Shown here one piece after another: positions 1 through 6,648 of a stretch of 21,555 bases of DNA. How positions within the stretch are numbered: position 1 is the stretch's first letter; each line of letters begins with the position of its first letter. Origin of the DNA: UBA2767 sp964194535 (GTDB lineage Bacteria; Pseudomonadota; Alphaproteobacteria; Rhizobiales; Methyloligellaceae); contig CAXMMX010000140.1 of the NCBI GenBank assembly GCA_964194535.1, positions 1 through 21,555 of the forward strand, in the 5' to 3' direction. Under the pieces are notes generated by a model. That model was not told where the DNA came from and did not search any database. It saw only the letters and a list, made by a program, of their open reading frames with translations. The position numbers and the translations under genes are program-made.

Positions 1-696
1 CTTGCCGCCCTTGCCTTTGTCGCTGCCTGTGGGACCCGCGTCAGCGACCGGGCGCATCCATGCGTCGACGAAGGTTCCAAAGAACGCGGCCTTGTCCGAA
101 GCTGGCGGGATCTCCACAACCAGCGGACCGTCCTTGGTCGTTAGCGCTGCAACGGCATAGGGCGTTACGTCGTTTGCGGTGAGGAAGCCATGCTTTGATG
201 TCATCGGCTGGCTGAGTGAGACCACGTCGCCGACCTTGCCACCAAGATCGCGGATGATGCTGTTGGCGATGTCCCAAGTGCTGACCGCAGGCATCGCCCA
301 GATTGCAGCTTGACAGGTGCGCTGCACAGCAATCTTGCGTGCGATGTCCGACATTTCGGCAGATGCCGCCATGGCGGTTCCACCCATAGAGCCGGCGACT
401 TTTATGCCAAGCAGACCGGCCTGCCTGAGCAGACTTTCGGCTTCCGGCATTGCCTTGATGCACGACTTGGTAAGCCGTGCCTTGTTCTTGTCGAGGCACC
501 GGTACAACCGGCCGCTGCCGGCTTTAATGCCGGAGCAGAACTGGGCAATATCGGACCCGCAGCCACTCTGGTCTTTCAGGAATTGAAGCCGCTCTTCGAT
601 TGAGACCTGAGCCTGGGCCTGATGCGGTATCGATGCCAGTGTCAGGCAAATAGCCAAGAGAATGCCTAGCTTTAAAATACTTGAAGTTTTTCTCAT
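1..696 (-). CDS. Secreted Cys-rich repeat plus DUF1254 protein (3' end outside window)
   Basis: Partial gene: 232 codons are open from the ATG at 696-694 to the window edge with no stop. Residues 1-29 look like a Sec signal peptide (basic MRK start, hydrophobic core, AQA before the cut), so the product is exported. Cysteines 46, 54, 67 and 79 lie in a pattern resembling the GLG1-type cysteine-rich repeat (CGSDIAQFC, then RCL, then SC). From about residue 125 the protein matches DUF1254: AIWAMPAV, LTANDVTPYAVAAL, GPLVVEIPPASD and DAWMRPVADAGPTGSDKGKG. DUF1254 proteins usually continue into DUF1214, which would lie outside. A purine-rich GGAGCG sits about 8 bases before the ATG. The family function is unknown. 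The domain call is firm; the role in the envelope or periplasm is only inferred from the signal peptide. Confidence 0.8.
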   Translation of the reverse strand, partial: MRKTSSILKLGILLAICLTLASIPHQAQAQVSIEERLQFLKDQSGCGSDIAQFCSGIKAGSGRLYRCLDKNKARLTKSCIKAMPEAESLLRQAGLLGIKVAGSMGGTAMAASAEMSDIARKIAVQRTCQAAIWAMPAVSTWDIANSIIRDLGGKVGDVVSLSQPMTSKHGFLTANDVTPYAVAALTTKDGPLVVEIPPASDKAAFFGTFVDAWMRPVADAGPTGSDKGKGGK

Positions 697-1152
697 CGAC
701 CGCGCTCCAATAGATAGATCCGGTTTCACACCCGATATTATATTTCTTGGAGGGTTATCTGGAAGATGCCAATTGGGGTAGCTAAGAGGCAGAAATTGTC
801 ACTAAAGTGATAGACTTCAAGAGCGTCAGCGGTCCAAATGCAGAATCTCCGCTTTCGGAGGCAAAGCGGATTCTGAGAGGGGCAGTCGACTGCTTCAAGC
901 ATTTTACCCAAAACAGACATTCGCGGTTGGTGATCGGAGGCAAGACAGACTAATTTTCTAACCGCTACGCGAATCAGGGTCGGGCAATATCAATACACCC
1001 ATATGGCTGTCAGGAATGAGGCAATCAGTAGAGGCGCCAAAATGGACCGGCTCTGCAACCTCGAGAGACCAATCCTGGCCAAGAGTTGATATTGCAGGCA
1101 GTGATGGTCACTGCCGGTCACTGTTCCCGTTTGCTACCGTCACAACGGAGAG
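697..1152. other. Intergenic stretch without a convincing gene
   Basis: About 455 bases between the divergent DUF1254 and cytochrome b561 genes. A 60-codon minus-strand frame (738-920) runs straight through an inverted repeat, has no recognisable protein features and is not called. The stretch holds the inverted repeat at 841-875. Promoters for both flanking genes must lie here, but no boxes could be assigned with confidence. Confidence 0.6.
841..875. repeat. Inverted repeat, TCCGCTTT-N7-AAAGCGGA core
   Basis: The core TCCGCTTT (848-855), 7-base spacer, AAAGCGGA (863-870) is a perfect 8-bp inverted repeat. It is extended outward by CAGAATC (841-847) and GATTCTG (869-875). The same core with the same spacer length recurs at 20093-20115 and in altered form near 1774-1848, so this is one copy of a small dispersed intergenic repeat family. 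No T-run follows, so it is not a standard terminator. Confidence 0.65.
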
Positions 1153-1722
1153 ATGCTTTTGAACCATAAGCTTATCAATGTTTGGGACCCGTATGTGCGG
1201 ATGTTTCATTGGGCTTTGGTCACATCTTTTTTCGTCGCATATTTAACTGAGTTCGATGTCCTAAGCCTTCACAATTCGGCTGGTTATGTCGTCTGCATAT
1301 TGCTTCTATTCCGCGTTTATTGGGGATTTTTCGGTCCACGCTACGCCAAATTCTCTGACTTCACATATTCTCCCAAAGCAGTCTTGATGTATTTAAGCGC
1401 GCTTGTCCACCGTGACGCCAAAAGGTTTAAAGGTCACAATCCAGCGGGCGGCGCGATGGTCTTGGCATTCTTGATCATGTTGGCGCTCACCTGCATTTCC
1501 GGTTTGGTATTGTATGGGCTGGAGGGAGCGGCTGGTCCGCTTGCATTCCTCCACGGGCGGTTTCCAAGTGAAGTTGACGACTGGTTTGAGGAAATCCACA
1601 CATTGCTTTCCAATGCGGTCACTGTGATGATCGTCGTGCATGTCATTGGGGTTGTATGGAGTTGTTTTCTACATCGGGAGAATCTCATCAAATCGATGAT
1701 CAACGGTAAGAAACGAACCTGA
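1153..1722 (+). CDS. Cytochrome b561-type membrane protein
   Basis: A 189-residue integral membrane protein with four predicted membrane helices. It resembles the b-type cytochrome family of COG3658/PF01292, including NiFe-hydrogenase b-type subunits. Likely haem ligands are H19 (in FHW), H40 (LHNSAGY), H149 (EEIH) and H163 (VVHVIGV); GHNPAGG at 94-100 is a family motif. It would carry electrons across or within the inner membrane. No cytochrome c, hydrogenase or other partner lies beside it. Start choice is uncertain: GGAG at 1147-1150 is only two bases from the ATG, whereas the in-frame TTG at 1159 has better spacing and would give MNHKLINVWDP. The gene looks more A+T-rich than its neighbours and is bracketed by copies of the inverted repeat. 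Confidence 0.82.
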   Translation: MLLNHKLINVWDPYVRMFHWALVTSFFVAYLTEFDVLSLHNSAGYVVCILLLFRVYWGFFGPRYAKFSDFTYSPKAVLMYLSALVHRDAKRFKGHNPAGGAMVLAFLIMLALTCISGLVLYGLEGAAGPLAFLHGRFPSEVDDWFEEIHTLLSNAVTVMIVVHVIGVVWSCFLHRENLIKSMINGKKRT

Positions 1723-1773
1723 TTGAAAACCGATCGCAAAAGCGAATCTGCATCACTGAGCCATGTGAAGTGA

Positions 1774-1800
1774 GTCCGCTAATGGGGATAAAGCGAACAT
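1774..1800. repeat. Degenerate copy of the TCCGCT inverted repeat
   Basis: GTCCGCT (1774-1780) and AGCGAAC (1792-1798) form an imperfect inverted repeat with one mismatch. It lies directly before a better copy at 1819-1848 and shares its core, suggesting two tandem copies of the dispersed element. Confidence 0.45.
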
Positions 1801-1818
1801 CCCGGACTGTGTGGTTTC

Positions 1819-1848
1819 ATGTCCGCTTTTGCGGGTATGAGCGGACAT
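1819..1848. repeat. Inverted repeat ATGTCCGCT / AGCGGACAT
   Basis: Perfect 9-bp arms at 1819-1827 and 1840-1848 with a 12-base spacer, in the gap between the convergent cytochrome gene and the chelatase-AsmA gene. It shares the GTCCGCTTT arm with the copies at 841 and 20091. It could fold in RNA and act as a bidirectional 3' end, but no T-run is present. Confidence 0.6.
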
Positions 1849-1862
1849 TCTCTGGCAGACCC

Positions 1863-4800
1863 CTACTGGAACAGTTTCTTCAGCACGTCTTCAGGCTTCA
1901 CCTGCGGGCCCTGAGGCTGATTACCGCCACCCAGAATGCCCTGCAGGAGCTGGTTCACATCCTCTTTATTTTTCAGTTTCTTGAACACCTTGCCGAGCTT
2001 CTTCACTGTGTCCTTGGTGAGTTCGGGATCACGCAGCAAACGTTCCAGATCGAGCACGATGTTCGGCTTGGCCCAGGGCCCTGTGATCCTGACGGGTATG
2101 GCGATCCCCTTCCGGTCATCGATCGCACCCTGCCCCTGAAGGGTGCCGACAATCCTGGGCAACGCCGCATAGTCGATGCGCTCACGGCCCAGATCGACAT
2201 TGCCCTCGCCCGTTAAACGAATGAGCGGACCCACCAGTTTGAGGTCCTTGTTGTAGGCGATACCCTGCTGCGCGACGAAGCTGGCGGAAAGTGAGCTGAA
2301 GTCAGTCTTCTCGCGCTCGTTCGTTTTCCACCCCGTAAGCTTGCCCCGTTTCAGCCCGCGCACCATGGCGGGAATATTGATGCCCTCGATCGCGCCATTG
2401 GAAAAAACCAGCCGCCCCTGCCCCCGCATCGAGCGCACCAGCTCACTTTGCGATCGCCCGGTGCCGGACAAGGAGATAGATATGTTGGCGCGCCCGGAAA
2501 CCCACTTGAAACCTATCGCGTCCTTGAGCAGTGGCAGGGCGGAGATGGAGTTCAGGTTAAACTGCACGGCGACAGCAGGAACTGACCGTGCGCCGTTGAT
2601 GGTTATCTGGCCTGTGCCCGCACCCGAATAGAGCGCCACCCTGGTAAGATCGGCGCTCAGCACGCCGCTCTTGAGCGTCGCGGTGAGAGCGCTCTTCCCG
2701 GTCTTTATTTTCTGGTAGTGAATCGCGCCGGTGATGAGCTTCACATCCGCATCGACCGCACGCAGACCGGTAATGTCCATGGCGCGCTGGCTCCAGGCGC
2801 GCACCTGGGGGGGCGGGTTCCCCTGTCCTTGTTCGCCCTTGTTCAACTTTTCGATAAAATCGGTGAGGGACTCGCTGCCGCCCTTTTTCGGTTTCGCCCC
2901 GGCCGTGGGGGTCGAACGCTTTTTGGCCGGGTGTATTGCGGTTGGTGAAGAGCGGCCCGAAGCCCCCTGCAGATAAGGATTCAAATCGAGCTTGTCGAGT
3001 GTGAGCGTGGCGGTGATGTGCGGACGCACACCCTTGAACCGCACACTCGCCTGGCCCGTTGCCGTCATGCCGTCCAAACCAAGCTTTGCCTTGGTGAATG
3101 TGGCCGTCTGGCCCACAAGCCCGAGATGCCCCGAAATGGCGGCCGGTCCCAGACCGCCGCCCGGCGGCAGTTGATTGCCGAGCCAACCGGCCAGTATGCG
3201 CACAGATGGCGTCTCGCCCGAAACCGCGCCATTGGCCGAGAGCGCTTTGCCAAGGGTCACCTGGCCGTCAAAACTCCCTTTGCCCAGGCGGGTGGAAAGC
3301 GCCATTTGCGCCTTGGAGGATGCATTGCGCAGCAGGGCGGACACATTTTCAACTTGTCCATTGAACGACACTTTCTCGCCCTGCCACACCAGATCGCCTT
3401 CCGTCTCGAGCGGTGCTGACAGCTCTGGCTGAACCAGCATCACATTTACCTTGTCGAGGCGCTGCTTGGTGCCCGTGCGCTCATCAGTGTAGTTCACTAT
3501 GCCGTCAATGATCCGGGCTGTGCCGAGCGAGATGTCCTGCACCATAGCAACGCCGAGACCGCCCGCCTGCGCCTGCATCCATGCGCGCTGTTCCGTGGCG
3601 CCCCGCACGATGACAGGCGTCTTCACGGAAGGCGCCATTACAGTAGTCTCAAGCGCGGCGAATTTCTTCTCCATGTCCCAGTTCTTGCGCCCCTTGGCGT
3701 CAATCAGGAGATTGAACACGGGCCGCACCAGCACGAAACGATCCACCTCGACGCGCCGTGAGAGCAGGGGAAGGAGCTTCAGTTGGAGATTGAGCGAACC
3801 TATGCGCAGCATGTCACCGCCCTTCATGCCCGGCGGATTCGACACACTCACATTTTCCAGCTCCACCCCGACATTGGGAAACACGGCGAAGGACGTTTTG
3901 CCCCGGACGGTCAAATCACGCCCGGTCTGCTGTTTCACCAGAGAAGCAACCTGGTCACGCACCACATCTTCGGGCACCAGAAAGGCGATCGCTCCAAGCG
4001 CCAGCGCCACCATCATGACCAGCGTAAATGCCGCTTTGAGAAGGAACCTTACAGGTCCGGCTCTCCTTTTTTTGGCACGCCGTGATGGCGCTGCGGGTGC
4101 TTCGGATGCTTCGGGTTCACCCTCAAGCGAACTTCTGGCGGAGGCGCTGGTTTGCGTGCTGGGCTCCGGTTCAGGTATCGGACCCGCGGCAGCCACCGGT
4201 TCAGACTCTTCAAGCGCGCTATGCACACAAGAGGCAATCAGCTCGGGGATGCGCGGGTGCAGACCGATCGGTCCCGCATAGAGCGCCCTGGCGCCGCTCT
4301 GCTGAATCGCCTCGGGTATATCATCGCCGGCATGCATGCCATCGCCGGAAAAGAAACCGGCAACCACGCTTGTCCCGGAGTAATTCCCAAGCGCATCGGC
4401 AATGAAAGGCGCTTCCTCCAGGAACGCGGTCTCGATGCGCGCAAAAGGAGAATGGGGGGATAGGGAACGTGCCGCGCGCTTCGTCGAATCCGCATTCTCA
4501 GAACCGAATTTCGACCCGTGCCCGGCCACCAGCAAGCGCGTTGTTGCCGGGTCCAGACCCGCACCCTTTGCCACCCGGAGTGTGTTTTCAAGCATCAACA
4601 GCGGCACGCGCTTGTCGAGACCGAAGGGCTGAAGGATTCCGGTGGGTGTTTTCATGCCCGCTGCAGCGACCCTGTCCGCCAGCACGGTTTTTACAAAATA
4701 TCCCGCGCTCATGAACAGCGGATATATGATTATTTGTTTCGCGCCGCTTGCTTCGGCTTGGGCCAGTGCAGTTTCAAGAGAAGGCTCACCGTTCAGTACA

Positions 4801-4940
4801 CCCGCAGAAACGCTTGCGTAGCGGTTCGTCCCGGCAAGCGCCGCCACATGAGCGGCAAGCCCTTCATTACGCATTGAACCGCCACGGTCTCCATGAGCCG
4901 CAACGACAACAGCAACGGAACTTTCAGGAATCGCGTTCAA
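1863..4940 (-). CDS. CbiX/SirB-type chelatase domain fused to AsmA domain
   Basis: A single uninterrupted frame encodes two proteins that are normally separate. Residues about 1-245 form a two-half sirohydrochlorin/cobalt chelatase-like domain (VVVAAHGDRGG with H16; LLVAGHGSKFGSENAD with H141; GDGMHAGDDIP with H203). A Pro/Glu/Ser-rich linker and a basic patch (RRAKKRR) follow. One membrane helix lies at about 298-321. The remaining ~700 residues resemble AsmA, an inner-membrane-anchored periplasmic protein family linked to envelope lipid homeostasis. This predicts a cytoplasmic chelatase domain and a periplasmic AsmA domain. Start: the ATG at 5039 lacks a ribosome site and overlaps the upstream gene; the TTG at 4940-4938 has GGAAGG at the right distance and is preferred (1025 residues). 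It lies downstream of the DUF4202 gene on the same strand, probably in one operon. Metal specificity cannot be told. Confidence 0.83.
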   Translation of the reverse strand: MNAIPESSVAVVVAAHGDRGGSMRNEGLAAHVAALAGTNRYASVSAGVLNGEPSLETALAQAEASGAKQIIIYPLFMSAGYFVKTVLADRVAAAGMKTPTGILQPFGLDKRVPLLMLENTLRVAKGAGLDPATTRLLVAGHGSKFGSENADSTKRAARSLSPHSPFARIETAFLEEAPFIADALGNYSGTSVVAGFFSGDGMHAGDDIPEAIQQSGARALYAGPIGLHPRIPELIASCVHSALEESEPVAAAGPIPEPEPSTQTSASARSSLEGEPEASEAPAAPSRRAKKRRAGPVRFLLKAAFTLVMMVALALGAIAFLVPEDVVRDQVASLVKQQTGRDLTVRGKTSFAVFPNVGVELENVSVSNPPGMKGGDMLRIGSLNLQLKLLPLLSRRVEVDRFVLVRPVFNLLIDAKGRKNWDMEKKFAALETTVMAPSVKTPVIVRGATEQRAWMQAQAGGLGVAMVQDISLGTARIIDGIVNYTDERTGTKQRLDKVNVMLVQPELSAPLETEGDLVWQGEKVSFNGQVENVSALLRNASSKAQMALSTRLGKGSFDGQVTLGKALSANGAVSGETPSVRILAGWLGNQLPPGGGLGPAAISGHLGLVGQTATFTKAKLGLDGMTATGQASVRFKGVRPHITATLTLDKLDLNPYLQGASGRSSPTAIHPAKKRSTPTAGAKPKKGGSESLTDFIEKLNKGEQGQGNPPPQVRAWSQRAMDITGLRAVDADVKLITGAIHYQKIKTGKSALTATLKSGVLSADLTRVALYSGAGTGQITINGARSVPAVAVQFNLNSISALPLLKDAIGFKWVSGRANISISLSGTGRSQSELVRSMRGQGRLVFSNGAIEGINIPAMVRGLKRGKLTGWKTNEREKTDFSSLSASFVAQQGIAYNKDLKLVGPLIRLTGEGNVDLGRERIDYAALPRIVGTLQGQGAIDDRKGIAIPVRITGPWAKPNIVLDLERLLRDPELTKDTVKKLGKVFKKLKNKEDVNQLLQGILGGGNQPQGPQVKPEDVLKKLFQ

Positions 4941-4948
4941 TTGGGCCG

Positions 4949-4954
4949 CCTTCC
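4949..4954 (-). promoter_or_regulatory. Ribosome binding site supporting the TTG start at 4940
   Basis: Reads GGAAGG on the minus strand, 8 bases before the TTG at 4940-4938. No comparable site precedes the upstream in-frame ATG at 5039. This decides the start assigned to the chelatase-AsmA gene. Confidence 0.5.
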
Positions 4955-4995
4955 GGTTGCATGCTCTAACTCGGTTCGTGAACCTTGCATAAGCC

Positions 4996-5580
4996 CTACC
5001 CGGCCAGCGCTTCCTGGACAAGCTGGCTGGTGTCCGCATCCATAGATAGTTTCAACGCTTCCGCCTGTCCCAACTCCGACATCTTGCTCCAGGTCTTGCG
5101 AATAATGCCAATGAGTTTTTCATGATCATGCTTCATCGCGAATGCGCTGAAATAATGTTCAAGAAATACCAGGCACGCCACGTCCTCCAGCGCCTGCGCC
5201 TCGTCGTCACGCTTGAGGCGTTCCTTGCGGATCAGCGCCTGGACGCGGACAATCCTGTCTGCTTCGAAACCTGCTTTGGTCAGCATTTCGCCGGCTTCTT
5301 CCGCGTGCATGGTTTTGGCGGCGTTGCGCCAGGCGTGATACCCTTTCCGGTCCATCGGGAAATCGGCGCGCGGCAGTGTCCAGCGTTTGAGATGCTGGGC
5401 GCGCACGGCAAGTTGCAACTCCTGGCTGGCTTGCGGATAGACGCGGGCAAGGGTCTCGCTCATCCGCTGCGAGTAGATCAACTCGGCCGGATGATCAAAC
5501 CCATCCACGCCGATCATATTCGGGTCCTGCGCGTTGGCATCATCGATAAGAGATAGTACCGCATCGAATTGTGAAGACAT
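4996..5580 (-). CDS. DUF4202 family protein
   Basis: A 194-residue soluble protein matching DUF4202 (PF13875) along its whole length. Conserved blocks include LIDDANAQDPN, AELIYSQRMSETL, AVRAQHLKRW, FPMDRKGYHAWR, HAEEAGEML, LEDVACLVFLEHYF and RKTWSKMS. The histidines and acidic residues in these helical blocks are reminiscent of HD-type metal sites, but that is only an impression. The ATG at 5580 (MSSQFDAVL) is preferred over a start 13 codons upstream because family similarity begins there. Function is unknown. It probably shares an mRNA with the chelatase-AsmA gene, whose preferred start lies 55 bases after this stop, which weakly suggests a role near tetrapyrrole or metal metabolism. Confidence 0.85.
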   Translation of the reverse strand: MSSQFDAVLSLIDDANAQDPNMIGVDGFDHPAELIYSQRMSETLARVYPQASQELQLAVRAQHLKRWTLPRADFPMDRKGYHAWRNAAKTMHAEEAGEMLTKAGFEADRIVRVQALIRKERLKRDDEAQALEDVACLVFLEHYFSAFAMKHDHEKLIGIIRKTWSKMSELGQAEALKLSMDADTSQLVQEALAG

Positions 5581-5654
5581 ATGTATTGGCCCCGCCTGCC
5601 GAAATGTGAGATCACACACTTGAAATGGCTACGCGTCAAAAGCCTGATTGTCCA

Positions 5655-5670
5655 CTGACCCTAGGGTCAG
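5655..5670. promoter_or_regulatory. 16-bp perfect palindrome CTGACCCTAGGGTCAG
   Basis: A perfect 16-bp self-complementary sequence about 75 bases upstream of the DUF4202 start. It could be an operator for that gene, or a scar or end of a mobile element, since GGACCC continues to the right and mimics half of it. No flanking transposase remains. Confidence 0.4.
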
Positions 5671-5801
5671 GACCCAAAATTTCCAATCAATTCTGTTGGG
5701 CGGGCTTGGACAAGATGCCCGTGAAACTGATGAGGGACATGTCACAAGTCGCCGTGTAACATAACCATGACAGAGTACATCAGTGCTTTGGATAGGCATT
5801 G

Positions 5802-5817
5802 TCGATAGTTATATCGA
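5802..5817. promoter_or_regulatory. Inverted repeat TCGATA-N4-TATCGA
   Basis: Perfect 6-bp arms with a 4-base spacer (GTTA), about 155 bases before the DUF47 start. The size and symmetry suit a dimeric repressor site, but no cognate regulator lies nearby. Confidence 0.3.
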
Positions 5818-5846
5818 TGGAATGAATTTGCCTCTTGTGTCATAAA

Positions 5847-5861
5847 GCGCACTATGTGCGC
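5847..5861. promoter_or_regulatory. Inverted repeat GCGCAC-TAT-GTGCGC
   Basis: Perfect 6-bp G+C-rich arms with a 3-base loop, about 110 bases before the DUF47 start and followed by AAATTTT. It could be an operator or a small RNA hairpin in the DUF47-PiT leader. The following T-run is too short for a confident terminator call. Confidence 0.35.
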
Positions 5862-5971
5862 AAATTTTCACGCGGACCGGAAATGGACTGCTTGTCACCA
5901 GAATTAAATACGAATGCCATTGCGCAGCACGGTCGGGAACAGCTCGTTACGCGCGGCATCGATAGGACCCC

Positions 5972-6634
5972 ATGAGCCGAAAGAATAAATTGCGCCTTTT
6001 TGGCCGCACCAAGGATCTGGAAAGCCAGATCGACAAATTTCTCGATAAGCTGTCGGAATCCACCGTCATGTTCCGGCTGGGCGTGCGCACCTACCTCAAA
6101 GAGGGCGCAAATAGCGAGTTCGAGGCGAAACTCAAAACCGTGAATGAGCTTGAAAGCGAAGCTGACGGATTGCGGCGCAATATCGAGAATGAGCTATATA
6201 CCCACACGCTCATTCCCGATGCGCGCGGCGATGTTCTGGGTCTTATTGAAACCCTCGACCACGTCATGGGTTTGTACGAGAGCGTGCTCTGGGCGATCGC
6301 AATCGAGAAACCCGACATCCCGGAAGAGTTCAATGCCGGCTACAGAAAGCTCACCAATATGGTCGTACAGGCGTCAGACGCCTTGGTACTCGCGGCCAGG
6401 TCCTTTTTCCGCAACCCGCATTCGGTCGGCGATTATAATCACAAAGTCATGATCTACGAAAAAGAAGCCGACAAGATCTCCACCCAGCTCAAATTGGACA
6501 TTTTCGGCTCCGACCTCGATCTCGCGCGCAAGGCACAACTCCGCAATTTCGTCGAGCAGATCGACAATGTTGCCGACTGGGCGGAGGACGTGGCTGACCG
6601 CCTTGCCATCTACGCCATCAAGCGGACCGTCTAG
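5972..6634 (+). CDS. DUF47 family (PhoU-like) accessory protein of PiT transporter
   Basis: A 220-residue all-helical protein of the DUF47/TIGR00153 family, distant relatives of PhoU. Two acidic E-x3-D motifs (ESEAD at 61-65, EKEAD at 163-167) mirror the metal-binding repeats of PhoU, and DWAEDVADR lies near the C-terminus. These proteins are usually encoded directly upstream of PiT-family transporters and are thought to modulate them. That is the arrangement here: the transporter ATG follows this stop by 14 bases. An AGGA lies just before the start. It is expected to sit in the cytoplasm or at the membrane face next to the transporter. Confidence 0.9.
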   Translation: MSRKNKLRLFGRTKDLESQIDKFLDKLSESTVMFRLGVRTYLKEGANSEFEAKLKTVNELESEADGLRRNIENELYTHTLIPDARGDVLGLIETLDHVMGLYESVLWAIAIEKPDIPEEFNAGYRKLTNMVVQASDALVLAARSFFRNPHSVGDYNHKVMIYEKEADKISTQLKLDIFGSDLDLARKAQLRNFVEQIDNVADWAEDVADRLAIYAIKRTV

Positions 6635-6648
6635 GGCCCTAAGCTTCC

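Larger units (their letters stand above)
5581..5971. other. Palindrome-rich divergent intergenic region
   Basis: About 390 bases between the minus-strand DUF4202 gene and the plus-strand DUF47-PiT operon, without a gene. It carries three perfect inverted repeats, listed separately (5655-5670, 5802-5817, 5847-5861). Promoters for both operons are expected here. Confidence 0.6.

Noticed and set aside
41..499. Minus-strand frame of 152 codons at the left edge
   Set aside because: Out of phase with the DUF1254 frame that runs from 696 to the edge and carries a signal peptide and domain motifs.
738..920. Possible small minus-strand gene of 60 codons
   Set aside because: It crosses the inverted repeat, has no clear ribosome site and no recognisable similarity.
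2557..3186. Minus-strand frame of 209 codons within the AsmA part
   Set aside because: Same strand but a different phase from the AsmA frame; basic, low-complexity translation and no sign that it replaces the true frame through a frameshift.
3499..4281. Plus-strand frame of 260 codons inside the chelatase-AsmA gene
   Set aside because: Antisense shadow rich in Ser/Arg/Thr; the minus-strand frame has clear domain motifs and runs through.
5756..5773. Possible Pho box upstream of the DUF47-PiT operon (minus strand CTGTCAT-N4-ATGTTAC)
   Set aside because: One half-site matches the consensus exactly but the second matches only about 4 of 7 positions; too weak without conservation data.
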